From a virus: a stretch of DNA of 64,000 bases. The notes beneath the pieces were generated by a model. It was not told where the DNA came from. It saw nothing but the letters and a program-made list of their open reading frames with translations, and ran no database searches. The translations under genes and the position numbers were made by a program. This document shows, piece after piece, positions 44,270 to 53,305 of the stretch. The stretch is taken from the IMG/VR virus record IMGVR_UViG_3300024308_000024, positions 47,816-111,815 of that record. One strand, written 5' to 3'. The stretch's first letter is position 1. Each line of letters begins with the position of its first letter.

Positions 44270-44619
44270 TTAATCTAGCTCAACGAAAAGCATCGGTCTC
44301 CGGAACGAACACGATCTTGTTAGGCGATACCATTGACGTTCCTACACTGACGCTCTCTCGTGTGTCAGGAGTGGCACGGTACGTGGTGGATACCAGAGAC
44401 ACCTCGGTCACCGTGACGTTAGATCACGCAACGTATGCAATCAAAGATCAAGTCACTTTACAAAAAGCATTCTCCGTAGGACGAGTCGACTACCGTATTC
44501 CAGGAGCAGACCTGCTGATGCCTGATGGAACCGTAGACAACGCCCCTTACGTAGAAAACACGCCGGCTGAAATCACACTGGTTAAGTTGAGTGCCACACA
44601 GTGGGTGATTCAACTGTAA
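44266..44619 (+). CDS. Small fibre-tip-like protein, 117 aa
   Basis: Overlaps the previous stop (ATG 44266). Its last 60 residues match the C-terminal end of the 2311-aa fibre in plan: P-D-G-T-V-D-N-A-P-Y-V-E-N ... W-V-I-Q-L here, P-D-G-T-T-D-S-N-P-W-F-E-S ... W-V-V-Q-L there. So it appears to be a free-standing copy of a fibre tip domain, perhaps added to the 299-aa fibre in trans. Terminator follows. Confidence 0.7.
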   Translation: MINLAQRKASVSGTNTILLGDTIDVPTLTLSRVSGVARYVVDTRDTSVTVTLDHATYAIKDQVTLQKAFSVGRVDYRIPGADLLMPDGTVDNAPYVENTPAEITLVKLSATQWVIQL

Positions 44620-44634
44620 AACACCAAAGCAGTG

Positions 44635-44666
44635 GGCGGAGTGGGTCATACCACTCCGCCTTTTAT
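44635..44666 (+). terminator. Intrinsic terminator
   Basis: GGCGGAGTGG / CCACTCCGCC with loop GTCATA, followed by TTTTATT. Confidence 0.9.
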
Positions 44667-44697
44667 TCACGTCTTTTTTTGAGGACCGGAGTGAGCA

Positions 44698-45573
44698 ATG
44701 AGTACACCGGCGTTAAACAAGTACCCATTAGACCTGACTGCTGAGGCGTTAAGCAATCGCATTACAGGTGAACAATGGACCATCCCCCAGTACGTGCAAA
44801 GGACGATCGTCCCACGTGAAGGCGTGTTCTACGGACACGGTTTTGAATTACGGCAAGTGGGAAACCCCACTCCTTTAGAAAGAAACAAAGACTATCGATT
44901 CTTGGAGCTGAACTCTGAGATCACAGTACGCTCAGGGCATGCTGCTTTCTTTATCATCCAGCTTTTAAATCCTGACGTCTACGGCGACGTTGAACTTGAC
45001 TACCAAGTGCCTGGTGGGTCGTATGTCACCTACCCCGACACCGTTGCAGCGTACCTACAGTTATTAAACTTAGACGACCGTCCTGTGGCGTGGGTGGACT
45101 TAGTCGGTGCGCCAGTGCAGTTTCCTCCAGCACCACACCTACACCACGCGAGTGAGCTGTATGGCATGGAAGACGTCAGAGACGCACTACTGGATATCGC
45201 AGAGAAAATAGAGATCTCTGCTGCATTGCAAGCGCAAGTGGCGTACCTGACAGAAGAAGTCAATCGACTCACTGAGAACGCAAAAGTGGTTCTCGTCTCC
45301 ACCGATGTGTTTTCTGCACTCCCTGGACGGAACTACATGGTGACAGCAAACAACGTCAACGTGTTCTTGCCTTTGCTAAATACCGTCCCTATCGGCAGTA
45401 TCGTTACAGTAGACACAGCGGATGATACCTTTACTGCGGTGATCACAGTAAACGACGTAGCGAACGAACTGATCTTGTTTAACAACCAAACTGCACCGTC
45501 TGTCAACTACAGCAACGTAATGACCATTCGGTTTATAAAAATAAATGACACTACATGGAGAGCTCGGTTATGA
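44698..45573 (+). CDS. Tail fibre attachment-type protein, 291 aa
   Basis: Second close paralogue of the 43370 protein: K-Y-P-L-D-L-T-A-E-A-L-S-N-R-I-T-G-E at the start, L-N-L-D-D-R-P-V-A-W and P-H-L-H-H-A-S-E-L-Y-G-M-E in the middle, coiled coil at about 160-195, beta-rich end. Coupled by ATGA overlap to the giant fibre, so it probably links that fibre to the baseplate. Confidence 0.74.
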   Translation: MSTPALNKYPLDLTAEALSNRITGEQWTIPQYVQRTIVPREGVFYGHGFELRQVGNPTPLERNKDYRFLELNSEITVRSGHAAFFIIQLLNPDVYGDVELDYQVPGGSYVTYPDTVAAYLQLLNLDDRPVAWVDLVGAPVQFPPAPHLHHASELYGMEDVRDALLDIAEKIEISAALQAQVAYLTEEVNRLTENAKVVLVSTDVFSALPGRNYMVTANNVNVFLPLLNTVPIGSIVTVDTADDTFTAVITVNDVANELILFNNQTAPSVNYSNVMTIRFIKINDTTWRARL

Positions 45574-48500
45574 CGTCGATTAATATAACCGCGAATTTAC
45601 CAGGGTACTTAAACGACATCGTCGAGGTCGCTACGTTTGCCGACTTACCCGTCACGGGCAGTACGCAATACACCTACAAAACCATAGATACCGGACGGTT
45701 GTATAACTACGTCCCAGGAGTAGGGTATGAAGACTCTGCGGATGTCGTCAGTAGTGACGCTGTACCAGAAGGGGCGACTAACCTCTACTTCACGCAAGCG
45801 AGAGTGCGTGACACGGTACTGGTTGGTTTTACCCCAGGTACCGTAGCCGCTATTGCAGCCACCGATAGTGTTTTTGAGGCGTTTCGTAAACTACAAGCTC
45901 AGCTGAATAGCCACTTTGGTGCAGGAGGTAGCGCCCACGCGTTAGCTTCCGGTGCTCAAGCGGGTTTTATGTCGACGTCACACTACGTGAAATTAGACGG
46001 CATAGCCGCCGAAGCGACGAAAAACCAAACGGATGCGTTTTTATTGTCCCGTACCAACCACACCGGTGAACAACCTATCTCTACAGTGACGGGTTTGCAA
46101 GCAGCTCTGGATTCTAAAGAACCTAATTTAGGGTTCATTCCAGTACAGCAAGGTACTGGTGCAGGACAGAGTCCGGCGATTGCAGTGAAGATTGGGTGGA
46201 ATCCGACCAGTGCGCGTTTAGAACTTGCAACCAACTCTACAGAGTACGGTTCCGTATGGCCTATGTCTGTGTCGGGTAACGCACTTACAGCCACCCGCTT
46301 AGAAACCGCACGGACGTTATCCGTGGGTGGTGACGCCACCGGTGGAATCTCTTTCAATGGTACGACAAACGTCACGATTCCTGTCACGTTAGTGAACACT
46401 GGCGTAGTCACTGGGACGTACACGAAAGTCACAGTAGACGCGAAAGGTCGTGTGACTACTGCCACGACGTTAAGTGCGACGGACATCCCTAACCTAGACT
46501 GGAGTAAAATTACTACAGGTAAACCTACGACGCGTGACGGGTACGGAATTACCGACGTGCCTAAGAACGACGGTACGAGTGCTACCGGTACGTGGGCGAT
46601 TAGTATCTCTGGTAGTGCAGCAACACTGACTACAGCCCGGACCATCTCTATTACTGGTGATGGCACAGCCTCTGGAAGTTTCAACGGTTCTGCCAACTTA
46701 GGGTTAGCGTTCACTTTGGCTAATTCTGGCGCTACCGCAGGGAGTTACGGCACCAGCATTGCTGTTCCTACAGTGACTGTTGATGCGAAAGGTAGAATCA
46801 CCGCTGTTTCTAACACGACAATCCGTAGCGCGACGACGAGTCAAACGGGTGTGGTGCAATTAAACAACACCGTGACCTCTACCAGTACCACTGAGGCAGC
46901 AACTACCAACGCAGTGAAAGTGACTTACGACTACGCTGCGACGATGATTCCTCTCGCACAACGTGGGGTAGCAAACGGCGTAGCCACGTTGGATGCCCAG
47001 GGGTTGGTGCCGTCGTCTCAATTGCCGAGTTACGTGGATGACATTCTTGAGTATCCGAACTTAGCCGCATTTCCAGCTACAGGTGAGACTGGAAAGATCT
47101 ACGTCGCTTTGGATGACAACCGGCAGTATCGTTGGTCAGGTAGTGTGTATATCTGGATCAATGAAAACTCAGGTACAGCCGATGCCGCTGTCAAGTTACA
47201 AACCGCACGGACGATCAACGGGACGTCGTTTGATGGTACAGCGAATATCACCACACTGACGTGGGGTACCGCAAGAAACATCACCATTGGTTTACTAACC
47301 AGATCAGTCAACGGTTCTGCGGATGTGGAGTTTACTTTAGCAGATATCGGAGCTTTTCCTAAAGCCGGCGGGACAATCGACGGAAATGTCGACGTGGGTG
47401 CAACGAACCGTGCAGCAAATACGGTCGTACGCGCTTTAGCGGGCGATGCACATCGAGCTGGCTTTGAGGCCCACGGGGACGTCCAGGGAACTGGATATGT
47501 CTACGTCGGGCAATCGACCACGTTCGGTGGTGGTATGTTCTACAACGGTGACGCTTCTCCAGCGTTCGCGACGGGGGAAGCTGCCGATCGGGTGAGTTTC
47601 TTCCGTAGAGCCGATGGAGTCGCACACGTTGTGTTTTCGTACTTCGTTACTGGACCAGATGTGCTGTTTGTGGGGAATATTACAGCACCTACCTTTATAG
47701 GTGCGCTGACTGGTAATGCATCCACAGCGACTAAACTCGCGACTGCGCGTACGTTGAGTATTACAGGCGATGCGACGTGGTCCACGACGTACGACGGTTC
47801 TGCGAACTCCACAGGAGCACTTACACTCAGTAACTCTGGTGTGGTTGCAGGCACCTATCCGAAGGTCACCGTAGATGCGAAAGGACGAGTCACCAACGGG
47901 TCGTCTTTAGTAGCAGCGGATATTCCTAGTTTAGATTGGTCGAAGATTACCACAGGTAAACCATCGACACTTGCTGGATACGGAATTTCTGATGGTGCGT
48001 TACTGGATGGGAGCAACGCTGTAGGAACCTGGGGTATCTCTGTTACAGGGAATGCTGGGACTGCAACGACGTTACAGACTTCAAGAACGATCTCCACGAC
48101 CGGTGACGGTACGTGGACTGTGGACTTTAACGGCTCTGCAAACGTCAGTGCGGCGTTTACGTTAGCGAACAGTGGCGTGACGGCGGGTACGTTTGGTAAC
48201 AACGTAACTATACCTACTGTCACCGTAGATGCCAAAGGGCGGGTGACATCCATCGCTCACAACTCAGTCCGTCTTGGAACTACATCGCAAACGGGTTTAG
48301 TACAACTCAATGACAACTTAACCAGCACCAGCACCACCTTAGCATTAACTGCAAACCAAGGGAAAGTGTTGCGTGACACCACTCCTCACGCAGCAAGAAC
48401 TAGTGGGACGTTAAACACAACGTCGGGTACGTGGTATCGTGTCGCTTCATCGCCGGTGGGTGTGGATCGCTGCACGGGAGAGTTCTGGGTGCGGTGGTCT

Positions 48501-51500
48501 ATCAGTTCCCATCACGGTTCTGTGCGTTTTGACTCATCGATCTACTATGGGCTAGAACCCACAGCGATCCAGAAGGATTTCAGTCGTTTTGGTTCAGGTG
48601 GATTTGATGCAGTACGTGTTGTGTACCACACGACCTATGCTGGAAACTATGCGTTTGTAGAACTACGAGCGTCGGGTACGCATACTGCAATTCAAATGGA
48701 CGTCCAGTCCAGTAGTATGTTAGGATGGTCGTTGACTCCAGTCGGAACGTTAGGGTCTATCCCAGCTGGTTACAGCACCTACCAAGCCAACTTCTACTTA
48801 AAGATAACCTCCGGTACGTACCCGAAAGTCACTGTAGATAACTACGGTCGTGTGACAGGTGGTACGACGTTAGTAGCGGCAGACATTCCTGCATTAGACT
48901 GGTCGAAGATCACCACAGGCAAGCCCACCACCTTAGCGGGATACGGGATTACCGATGCTGCGTCGTCTACGCACAACCACACGTTGGACTCACTGTCGAA
49001 CGTGACGGTGACGTCTCCGATAGACGGGCAAGTGCTGACACGCAGCGGAACCGGCTGGGTGAATACCACGCTCGACTCCATCAATACCGGCACAGCGACT
49101 AAACTGGCCACAGCACGGACGATCTCTATTACTGGTGACGGTACGTGGAGTGTGTTGTTTGATGGTAGCGGTAACGTGACTAGCGCACTTACGCTCAGTA
49201 ACTCCGGTGTAACAGCAGCGACGTATGGTAGTACGATTGGCGTACCGGTCATTGTAGTAGACGCAAAAGGTCGGATTACCTCAGCAAGCACCCAAACCAT
49301 TCGTAGCGCGTCGACAGCACAGACGGGTGTGGTGCAATTAAACAACACCGTGACCTCCACCAGTACCACTGAGGCTGCAACAGCTTCGGCTGTCAAAGCG
49401 GCCTACGATTCCTCACTGACAAAAATACCATTGAGTGAAAAAGGAGCCGTGAACGGCGTAGCGACGTTAGGTGCGGATGGTAAAGTACCTGCAGCGCAAT
49501 TACCGAGTTACGTGGACGACGTGTTGGAGTACGCTACACTCGCGTCCTTCCCAGTCACTGGAGAAACCAGTAAACTGTATCTCGCGATAGACACAGGCCG
49601 GCTGTACAGATGGTCGGGTAGTGCGTACGTGTGGGTCAACCCCGCAGCGGGTACCGCAGATACTGCAGTGAAGCTACAAACCGTCAGAAGCATCACCTCC
49701 ACGGGTGACGTCAGCTGGACGGTGAACTTCGATGGTTCTGCAAACGTGTCTGGCACTGCAACCTTGGCGAACTCAGGAGTCACCGCGGGTACGTACACGA
49801 AAGTGACTGTAGACGCGAAAGGACGTGTGACAGGTGGTACGACGTTAGTAGCGGCAGACATTCCTACACTCAACCAAAATACCACAGGGAACGCAGCCAC
49901 AGCGAGTCAGTTACAACGCCGTATCAGTACAACGAATTCCGGTGGTACGCTCAGCGGACGTTGGACGAAAATCTCCACGATGACGATAACGAACCTATAC
50001 AGCGAAATGATTGTTTTGTTGGAAGGGACCTCTGTCGGATCTGGGGATGGTATTTTACGGGCGTGTGAAATTACGTTACGGGTGAAACAACAGGCCGCTT
50101 TTGGTTCTAACCCATTTGTTACCGCACAAATCGTGGGGGATGAAAGCCCTCACTTTACGTTAGGGTATGTGGTTGTTTCTAATGCAGGCCCTACTGTTGT
50201 GGATTTCTACATGCGTTGGGATACCACGTACGCCCAACTGACTGCTGTTGTCATACACACCGACTCTGCAGGCGTTGCTAGTTACACGTTATACAGCGAC
50301 CAACCTAACTTCGCCGCCGGTGATTTAACCGGACTGGTTATTGTTGATAAACGAGTTCGGTTATTAGACAATGACGCCATCGCTTTGAATGTAAACAGTG
50401 CGTTAACGTTGACAAACACACGAACCATCGCTATTACAGGAGATGGTACGTGGTCGGCGTCGTTTAACGGGTCTGCGAACGCCACAGGTGCGCTTACGCT
50501 TGCAAACAGTGGAGTGACTGCGGGTACGTATCGCAGTGTCACAGTGGACGCGAAAGGGCGGGTTACAGCAGGTACGAATCCCACTACGGTGGTGGGCTAC
50601 GGACTGACGGATGCGGTAGACATCACTAGTACTCAAACCTTAACTGGGATGAAAGTGCTGGCGGCTGGGTTGCGTTACGGGAATTTATCTTTTGCCAAAT
50701 ATGCATGGTCGCCAGCGTGGGGTGCGGAACAAACATGGAGAACTCTGGTTACAGTTACTCTAGCCAATAGTGCTTATAGTGCTGTCGCGTGGCGATTTAA
50801 GTTAGTCGACCCGCAAAACAATTTTGGTTCACAGACAGCATCGGAATTTCTGAAGACCAGCTATTACACTGTAAGTTTAGTACGCGCGAGCGGAACAACG
50901 CTGAACGTACCAGACAACGCAAATGTGTTTGGTCCCGGAAGTCAAATACGAGTAGTACAAACCGGACAAGGTCAACACGAAATCCAGGTCTGGAATGACG
51001 CTTGGCATCGTGTTTACCATGTTGAATCGGAGATGATTGCTTCTAATGGAAGTCACACCATCACCTACGGGACGGGGCTTGCTGTAGGCACGTCTACAGG
51101 CACGATCTACACTGCAGTGCGTGGGTCTGCACGTGAGTTCTTTGAGCGTATCAGTGCGAATGTGTTGATCTCCGAAATCGCTACAGGCACCGCGCCGTTG
51201 ATCGTTGCGTCTACGACCAAAGTAGCCAACTTAAACGTCGACCTACTGGACGACCAAGAAGGCTCGTATTACACCAACGCCAGTAACTTAAATACTGGTA
51301 CGGTACCGGTAGCGAGACTACCCGTCGCCACCACCAGTGTCGCGGGTATCTCCCAGTTATCGGACAGTGTTTCTACAACCAGCTCTACGTTGTCGGCATC
51401 TGCTACAGCCGTCAAACAAGCGTATGACTTAAGTTCAAGGGCACTTAGAACCAGCAGCGCTACGGTTAATACGGTAGTCAATGGGTGGTACCGGCTTGTT

Positions 51501-52505
51501 TCTTCCAGTTCTGGGATTAACCGATTTGACGGCATACTAAACTTACGTTGGAGTGTATCGGGAGATCATGGCGTTGTACGTGTACAATACTCGTGTTATT
51601 TCGGACAAAACCCACAAGTGAAGTTGTTGGACTACGGTAACTATTCCGGGGCTGTGTTTGATAAAATCCGAATCGTCTACCATCCAAGCTACACAGGTAA
51701 CTTCGCGTACATCGACGTACACGCCACCGAAGCGATGACAAACATGTCGCTTTTTGTTGAGATTGTCGATTACAACAACGTAGCGTCGGTAGGTATCGCA
51801 ACTGCCGCTGCCTTGGGCTCCGGGTATCTCACCGTAGAACAAGAGATTTCTCTTGCTGCGTTGGGAGGAGACGCCGCTGGGGGGGAAACGTTCCAGTTGA
51901 TCTCTGCGAATACGACAGCTGTCAGTAAGACGGTGTACGGCGTAGACACCACTGCGGGCATCGTGGAGTTAACGTTACCCGCCACACCAGCTGTAAATGA
52001 CACCGTCAGTTTCTACGACGCTGCGAGTAAGTTTGGTTTAAACAAACTCGTACTGAAGAGAAACGGACAGTCGATCATGGGGTTAGTGGAAGACGTCGAC
52101 GTCAACCAAAGTGGGACTACCAGTCGGTTGGTGTTTGTGGGAGGGACCACGGGATGGATGTTTGTAGGCGGGGTATTACAACCGTCAGAAGCGTCTACGC
52201 CGACAGTCGCTACGTACACGAAAGCAACAGCCGGTACACGCAACCTCACTCGGGTCGCTGGAGAAGGAAAACTCTACGCAGATACGCGGTTAGGGAACGT
52301 GTCGATCGTGTTGGACAACACGTTCATCGACCAAGACCATGTCGTGGTGTATAAACCGTTTACCGCCAATCGTGTGACTTTTACAACCACCAGTGGAACC
52401 TTCTACTTACCAGATGGAACCACCGATAGCAACCCATGGTTCGAAAGTGTGAACGGGGAGCTGCGTGTGATTCGTGATGGTACGGATTGGGTGGTGCAGT
52501 TATAA
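45570..52505 (+). CDS. Giant repetitive tail fibre, 2311 aa
   Basis: Start at ATG 45570 on the previous stop. Built from repeated fibre modules: eight copies of V-T-V-D-A-K-G-R-V-T (or close forms), repeats of R-T-I-S-I-T-G-D-G-T-W-S, D-W-S-K-I-T-T-G-K-P-T-T followed by G-Y-G-I-T-D, and two copies of a linker with Q-L-P-S-Y-V-D-D and Y-R-W-S-G-S. Four aromatic beta-sandwich-like inserts interrupt the repeats (about 48400-48740, 49950-50330, 50730-51080, 51480-51780); the first and last are clearly related. The end matches the 117-aa protein at 44266. Very probably a long receptor-binding fibre, trimeric by analogy. Confidence 0.88.
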   Translation: MTSINITANLPGYLNDIVEVATFADLPVTGSTQYTYKTIDTGRLYNYVPGVGYEDSADVVSSDAVPEGATNLYFTQARVRDTVLVGFTPGTVAAIAATDSVFEAFRKLQAQLNSHFGAGGSAHALASGAQAGFMSTSHYVKLDGIAAEATKNQTDAFLLSRTNHTGEQPISTVTGLQAALDSKEPNLGFIPVQQGTGAGQSPAIAVKIGWNPTSARLELATNSTEYGSVWPMSVSGNALTATRLETARTLSVGGDATGGISFNGTTNVTIPVTLVNTGVVTGTYTKVTVDAKGRVTTATTLSATDIPNLDWSKITTGKPTTRDGYGITDVPKNDGTSATGTWAISISGSAATLTTARTISITGDGTASGSFNGSANLGLAFTLANSGATAGSYGTSIAVPTVTVDAKGRITAVSNTTIRSATTSQTGVVQLNNTVTSTSTTEAATTNAVKVTYDYAATMIPLAQRGVANGVATLDAQGLVPSSQLPSYVDDILEYPNLAAFPATGETGKIYVALDDNRQYRWSGSVYIWINENSGTADAAVKLQTARTINGTSFDGTANITTLTWGTARNITIGLLTRSVNGSADVEFTLADIGAFPKAGGTIDGNVDVGATNRAANTVVRALAGDAHRAGFEAHGDVQGTGYVYVGQSTTFGGGMFYNGDASPAFATGEAADRVSFFRRADGVAHVVFSYFVTGPDVLFVGNITAPTFIGALTGNASTATKLATARTLSITGDATWSTTYDGSANSTGALTLSNSGVVAGTYPKVTVDAKGRVTNGSSLVAADIPSLDWSKITTGKPSTLAGYGISDGALLDGSNAVGTWGISVTGNAGTATTLQTSRTISTTGDGTWTVDFNGSANVSAAFTLANSGVTAGTFGNNVTIPTVTVDAKGRVTSIAHNSVRLGTTSQTGLVQLNDNLTSTSTTLALTANQGKVLRDTTPHAARTSGTLNTTSGTWYRVASSPVGVDRCTGEFWVRWSISSHHGSVRFDSSIYYGLEPTAIQKDFSRFGSGGFDAVRVVYHTTYAGNYAFVELRASGTHTAIQMDVQSSSMLGWSLTPVGTLGSIPAGYSTYQANFYLKITSGTYPKVTVDNYGRVTGGTTLVAADIPALDWSKITTGKPTTLAGYGITDAASSTHNHTLDSLSNVTVTSPIDGQVLTRSGTGWVNTTLDSINTGTATKLATARTISITGDGTWSVLFDGSGNVTSALTLSNSGVTAATYGSTIGVPVIVVDAKGRITSASTQTIRSASTAQTGVVQLNNTVTSTSTTEAATASAVKAAYDSSLTKIPLSEKGAVNGVATLGADGKVPAAQLPSYVDDVLEYATLASFPVTGETSKLYLAIDTGRLYRWSGSAYVWVNPAAGTADTAVKLQTVRSITSTGDVSWTVNFDGSANVSGTATLANSGVTAGTYTKVTVDAKGRVTGGTTLVAADIPTLNQNTTGNAATASQLQRRISTTNSGGTLSGRWTKISTMTITNLYSEMIVLLEGTSVGSGDGILRACEITLRVKQQAAFGSNPFVTAQIVGDESPHFTLGYVVVSNAGPTVVDFYMRWDTTYAQLTAVVIHTDSAGVASYTLYSDQPNFAAGDLTGLVIVDKRVRLLDNDAIALNVNSALTLTNTRTIAITGDGTWSASFNGSANATGALTLANSGVTAGTYRSVTVDAKGRVTAGTNPTTVVGYGLTDAVDITSTQTLTGMKVLAAGLRYGNLSFAKYAWSPAWGAEQTWRTLVTVTLANSAYSAVAWRFKLVDPQNNFGSQTASEFLKTSYYTVSLVRASGTTLNVPDNANVFGPGSQIRVVQTGQGQHEIQVWNDAWHRVYHVESEMIASNGSHTITYGTGLAVGTSTGTIYTAVRGSAREFFERISANVLISEIATGTAPLIVASTTKVANLNVDLLDDQEGSYYTNASNLNTGTVPVARLPVATTSVAGISQLSDSVSTTSSTLSASATAVKQAYDLSSRALRTSSATVNTVVNGWYRLVSSSSGINRFDGILNLRWSVSGDHGVVRVQYSCYFGQNPQVKLLDYGNYSGAVFDKIRIVYHPSYTGNFAYIDVHATEAMTNMSLFVEIVDYNNVASVGIATAAALGSGYLTVEQEISLAALGGDAAGGETFQLISANTTAVSKTVYGVDTTAGIVELTLPATPAVNDTVSFYDAASKFGLNKLVLKRNGQSIMGLVEDVDVNQSGTTSRLVFVGGTTGWMFVGGVLQPSEASTPTVATYTKATAGTRNLTRVAGEGKLYADTRLGNVSIVLDNTFIDQDHVVVYKPFTANRVTFTTTSGTFYLPDGTTDSNPWFESVNGELRVIRDGTDWVVQL

Positions 52506-52510
52506 CCTAG

Positions 52511-52530
52511 AGTGGGGGGAGACTCCCACT
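52511..52530 (+). terminator. Weak terminator hairpin
   Basis: AGTGGG ... CCCACT just after the giant fibre, without a U-tract. May attenuate transcription into the small downstream genes. Confidence 0.4.
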
Positions 52531-52557
52531 CGACTTACTGATTCTTAAGGAGTGTGT

Positions 52558-52944
52558 ATGAAAGGGTATTTACCTACCCCAGAAGACACGATACGTGTCG
52601 TCAATGGGTACGTGTGTGCTGTGGGTGTGAATGCAGGCTCGCCTGACATCCCTGCGGGGGTGGTGATGGTAAAACAAATCACTGCTGGTGGTCCTAGCAG
52701 TGCGTCAAGTGACTTTGAGCTAGTACACGCGATAGACTACGTGGAAGCTGAAATCACTCAGCGTTATGACGGGAATACCAAAGCGTTCTTAGACGACTTC
52801 ATCCGTGTAGGGAATGAGAAGCTTTTAAAAGCAACAGGTGGAACGCTTCCAGAGTACCCAACGGGGGTATTGGAACAGTTACTGTGGCTTTTTCGTTACG
52901 GCTTTTCAGACGATGCTGCACAAGGTTTTAAATTACTTCCGTAA
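52558..52944 (+). CDS. Small protein in the fibre locus, 128 aa
   Basis: ATG 52558 after AAGGAGTGTGT. The region A-E-I-T-Q-R-Y-D-G-N-T-K-A-F-L resembles A-A-I-T-N-N-Y-G-G-S-A-A-R-Y-V in the next gene, so the two may be distant paralogues. Possibly fibre assembly or chaperone factors; no firm family. Confidence 0.65.
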   Translation: MKGYLPTPEDTIRVVNGYVCAVGVNAGSPDIPAGVVMVKQITAGGPSSASSDFELVHAIDYVEAEITQRYDGNTKAFLDDFIRVGNEKLLKATGGTLPEYPTGVLEQLLWLFRYGFSDDAAQGFKLLP

Positions 52945-52954
52945 GGGGTAGGGT

Positions 52955-53290
52955 ATGTTTAAAATAGACGTAGCGACGTATGATCGCTTCATTATCCAGT
53001 TTCAATTAGGAATGGATAATGACTTTTGGGTCGCGTTATACAACCCGCAGTCGGGACAGAACGAGGAAGCAATCGCGGTTAGTAACGACGCGCAAGCTGC
53101 CATTACGAATAACTACGGTGGGAGTGCAGCAAGGTATGTGGCTGAAAAGGTTATTCCAGAAGCTACGGAGTTTCTTCAGGCGTATTTTGGGGTCAAAGAG
53201 CCTACGCCAGGGACTGGCTGGGAAGACGCATTAAAAGTAGAGTTGAGTAAATACTCGCTCGATACCACAACCTTTACATTCCGTAAATAA
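52955..53290 (+). CDS. Small protein in the fibre locus, 111 aa
   Basis: ATG 52955 after AAGGGGTAGGGT, 10 bases behind the previous stop. Mixed alpha/beta, acidic. Shares the I-T-x-x-Y-x-G block with its neighbour. Located between giant fibre and propeller, so a role in fibre assembly or tip binding is plausible, but unproven. Confidence 0.65.
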   Translation: MFKIDVATYDRFIIQFQLGMDNDFWVALYNPQSGQNEEAIAVSNDAQAAITNNYGGSAARYVAEKVIPEATEFLQAYFGVKEPTPGTGWEDALKVELSKYSLDTTTFTFRK

Positions 53291-53305
53291 AAGGAGACTA
53301 CCCCA

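Noticed and set aside
45983-52249. Several long minus-strand frames (60-243 codons) under the giant fibre
   Set aside because: They mirror the repeats on the other strand, have no ribosome sites and V/P/T-rich low-information translations.
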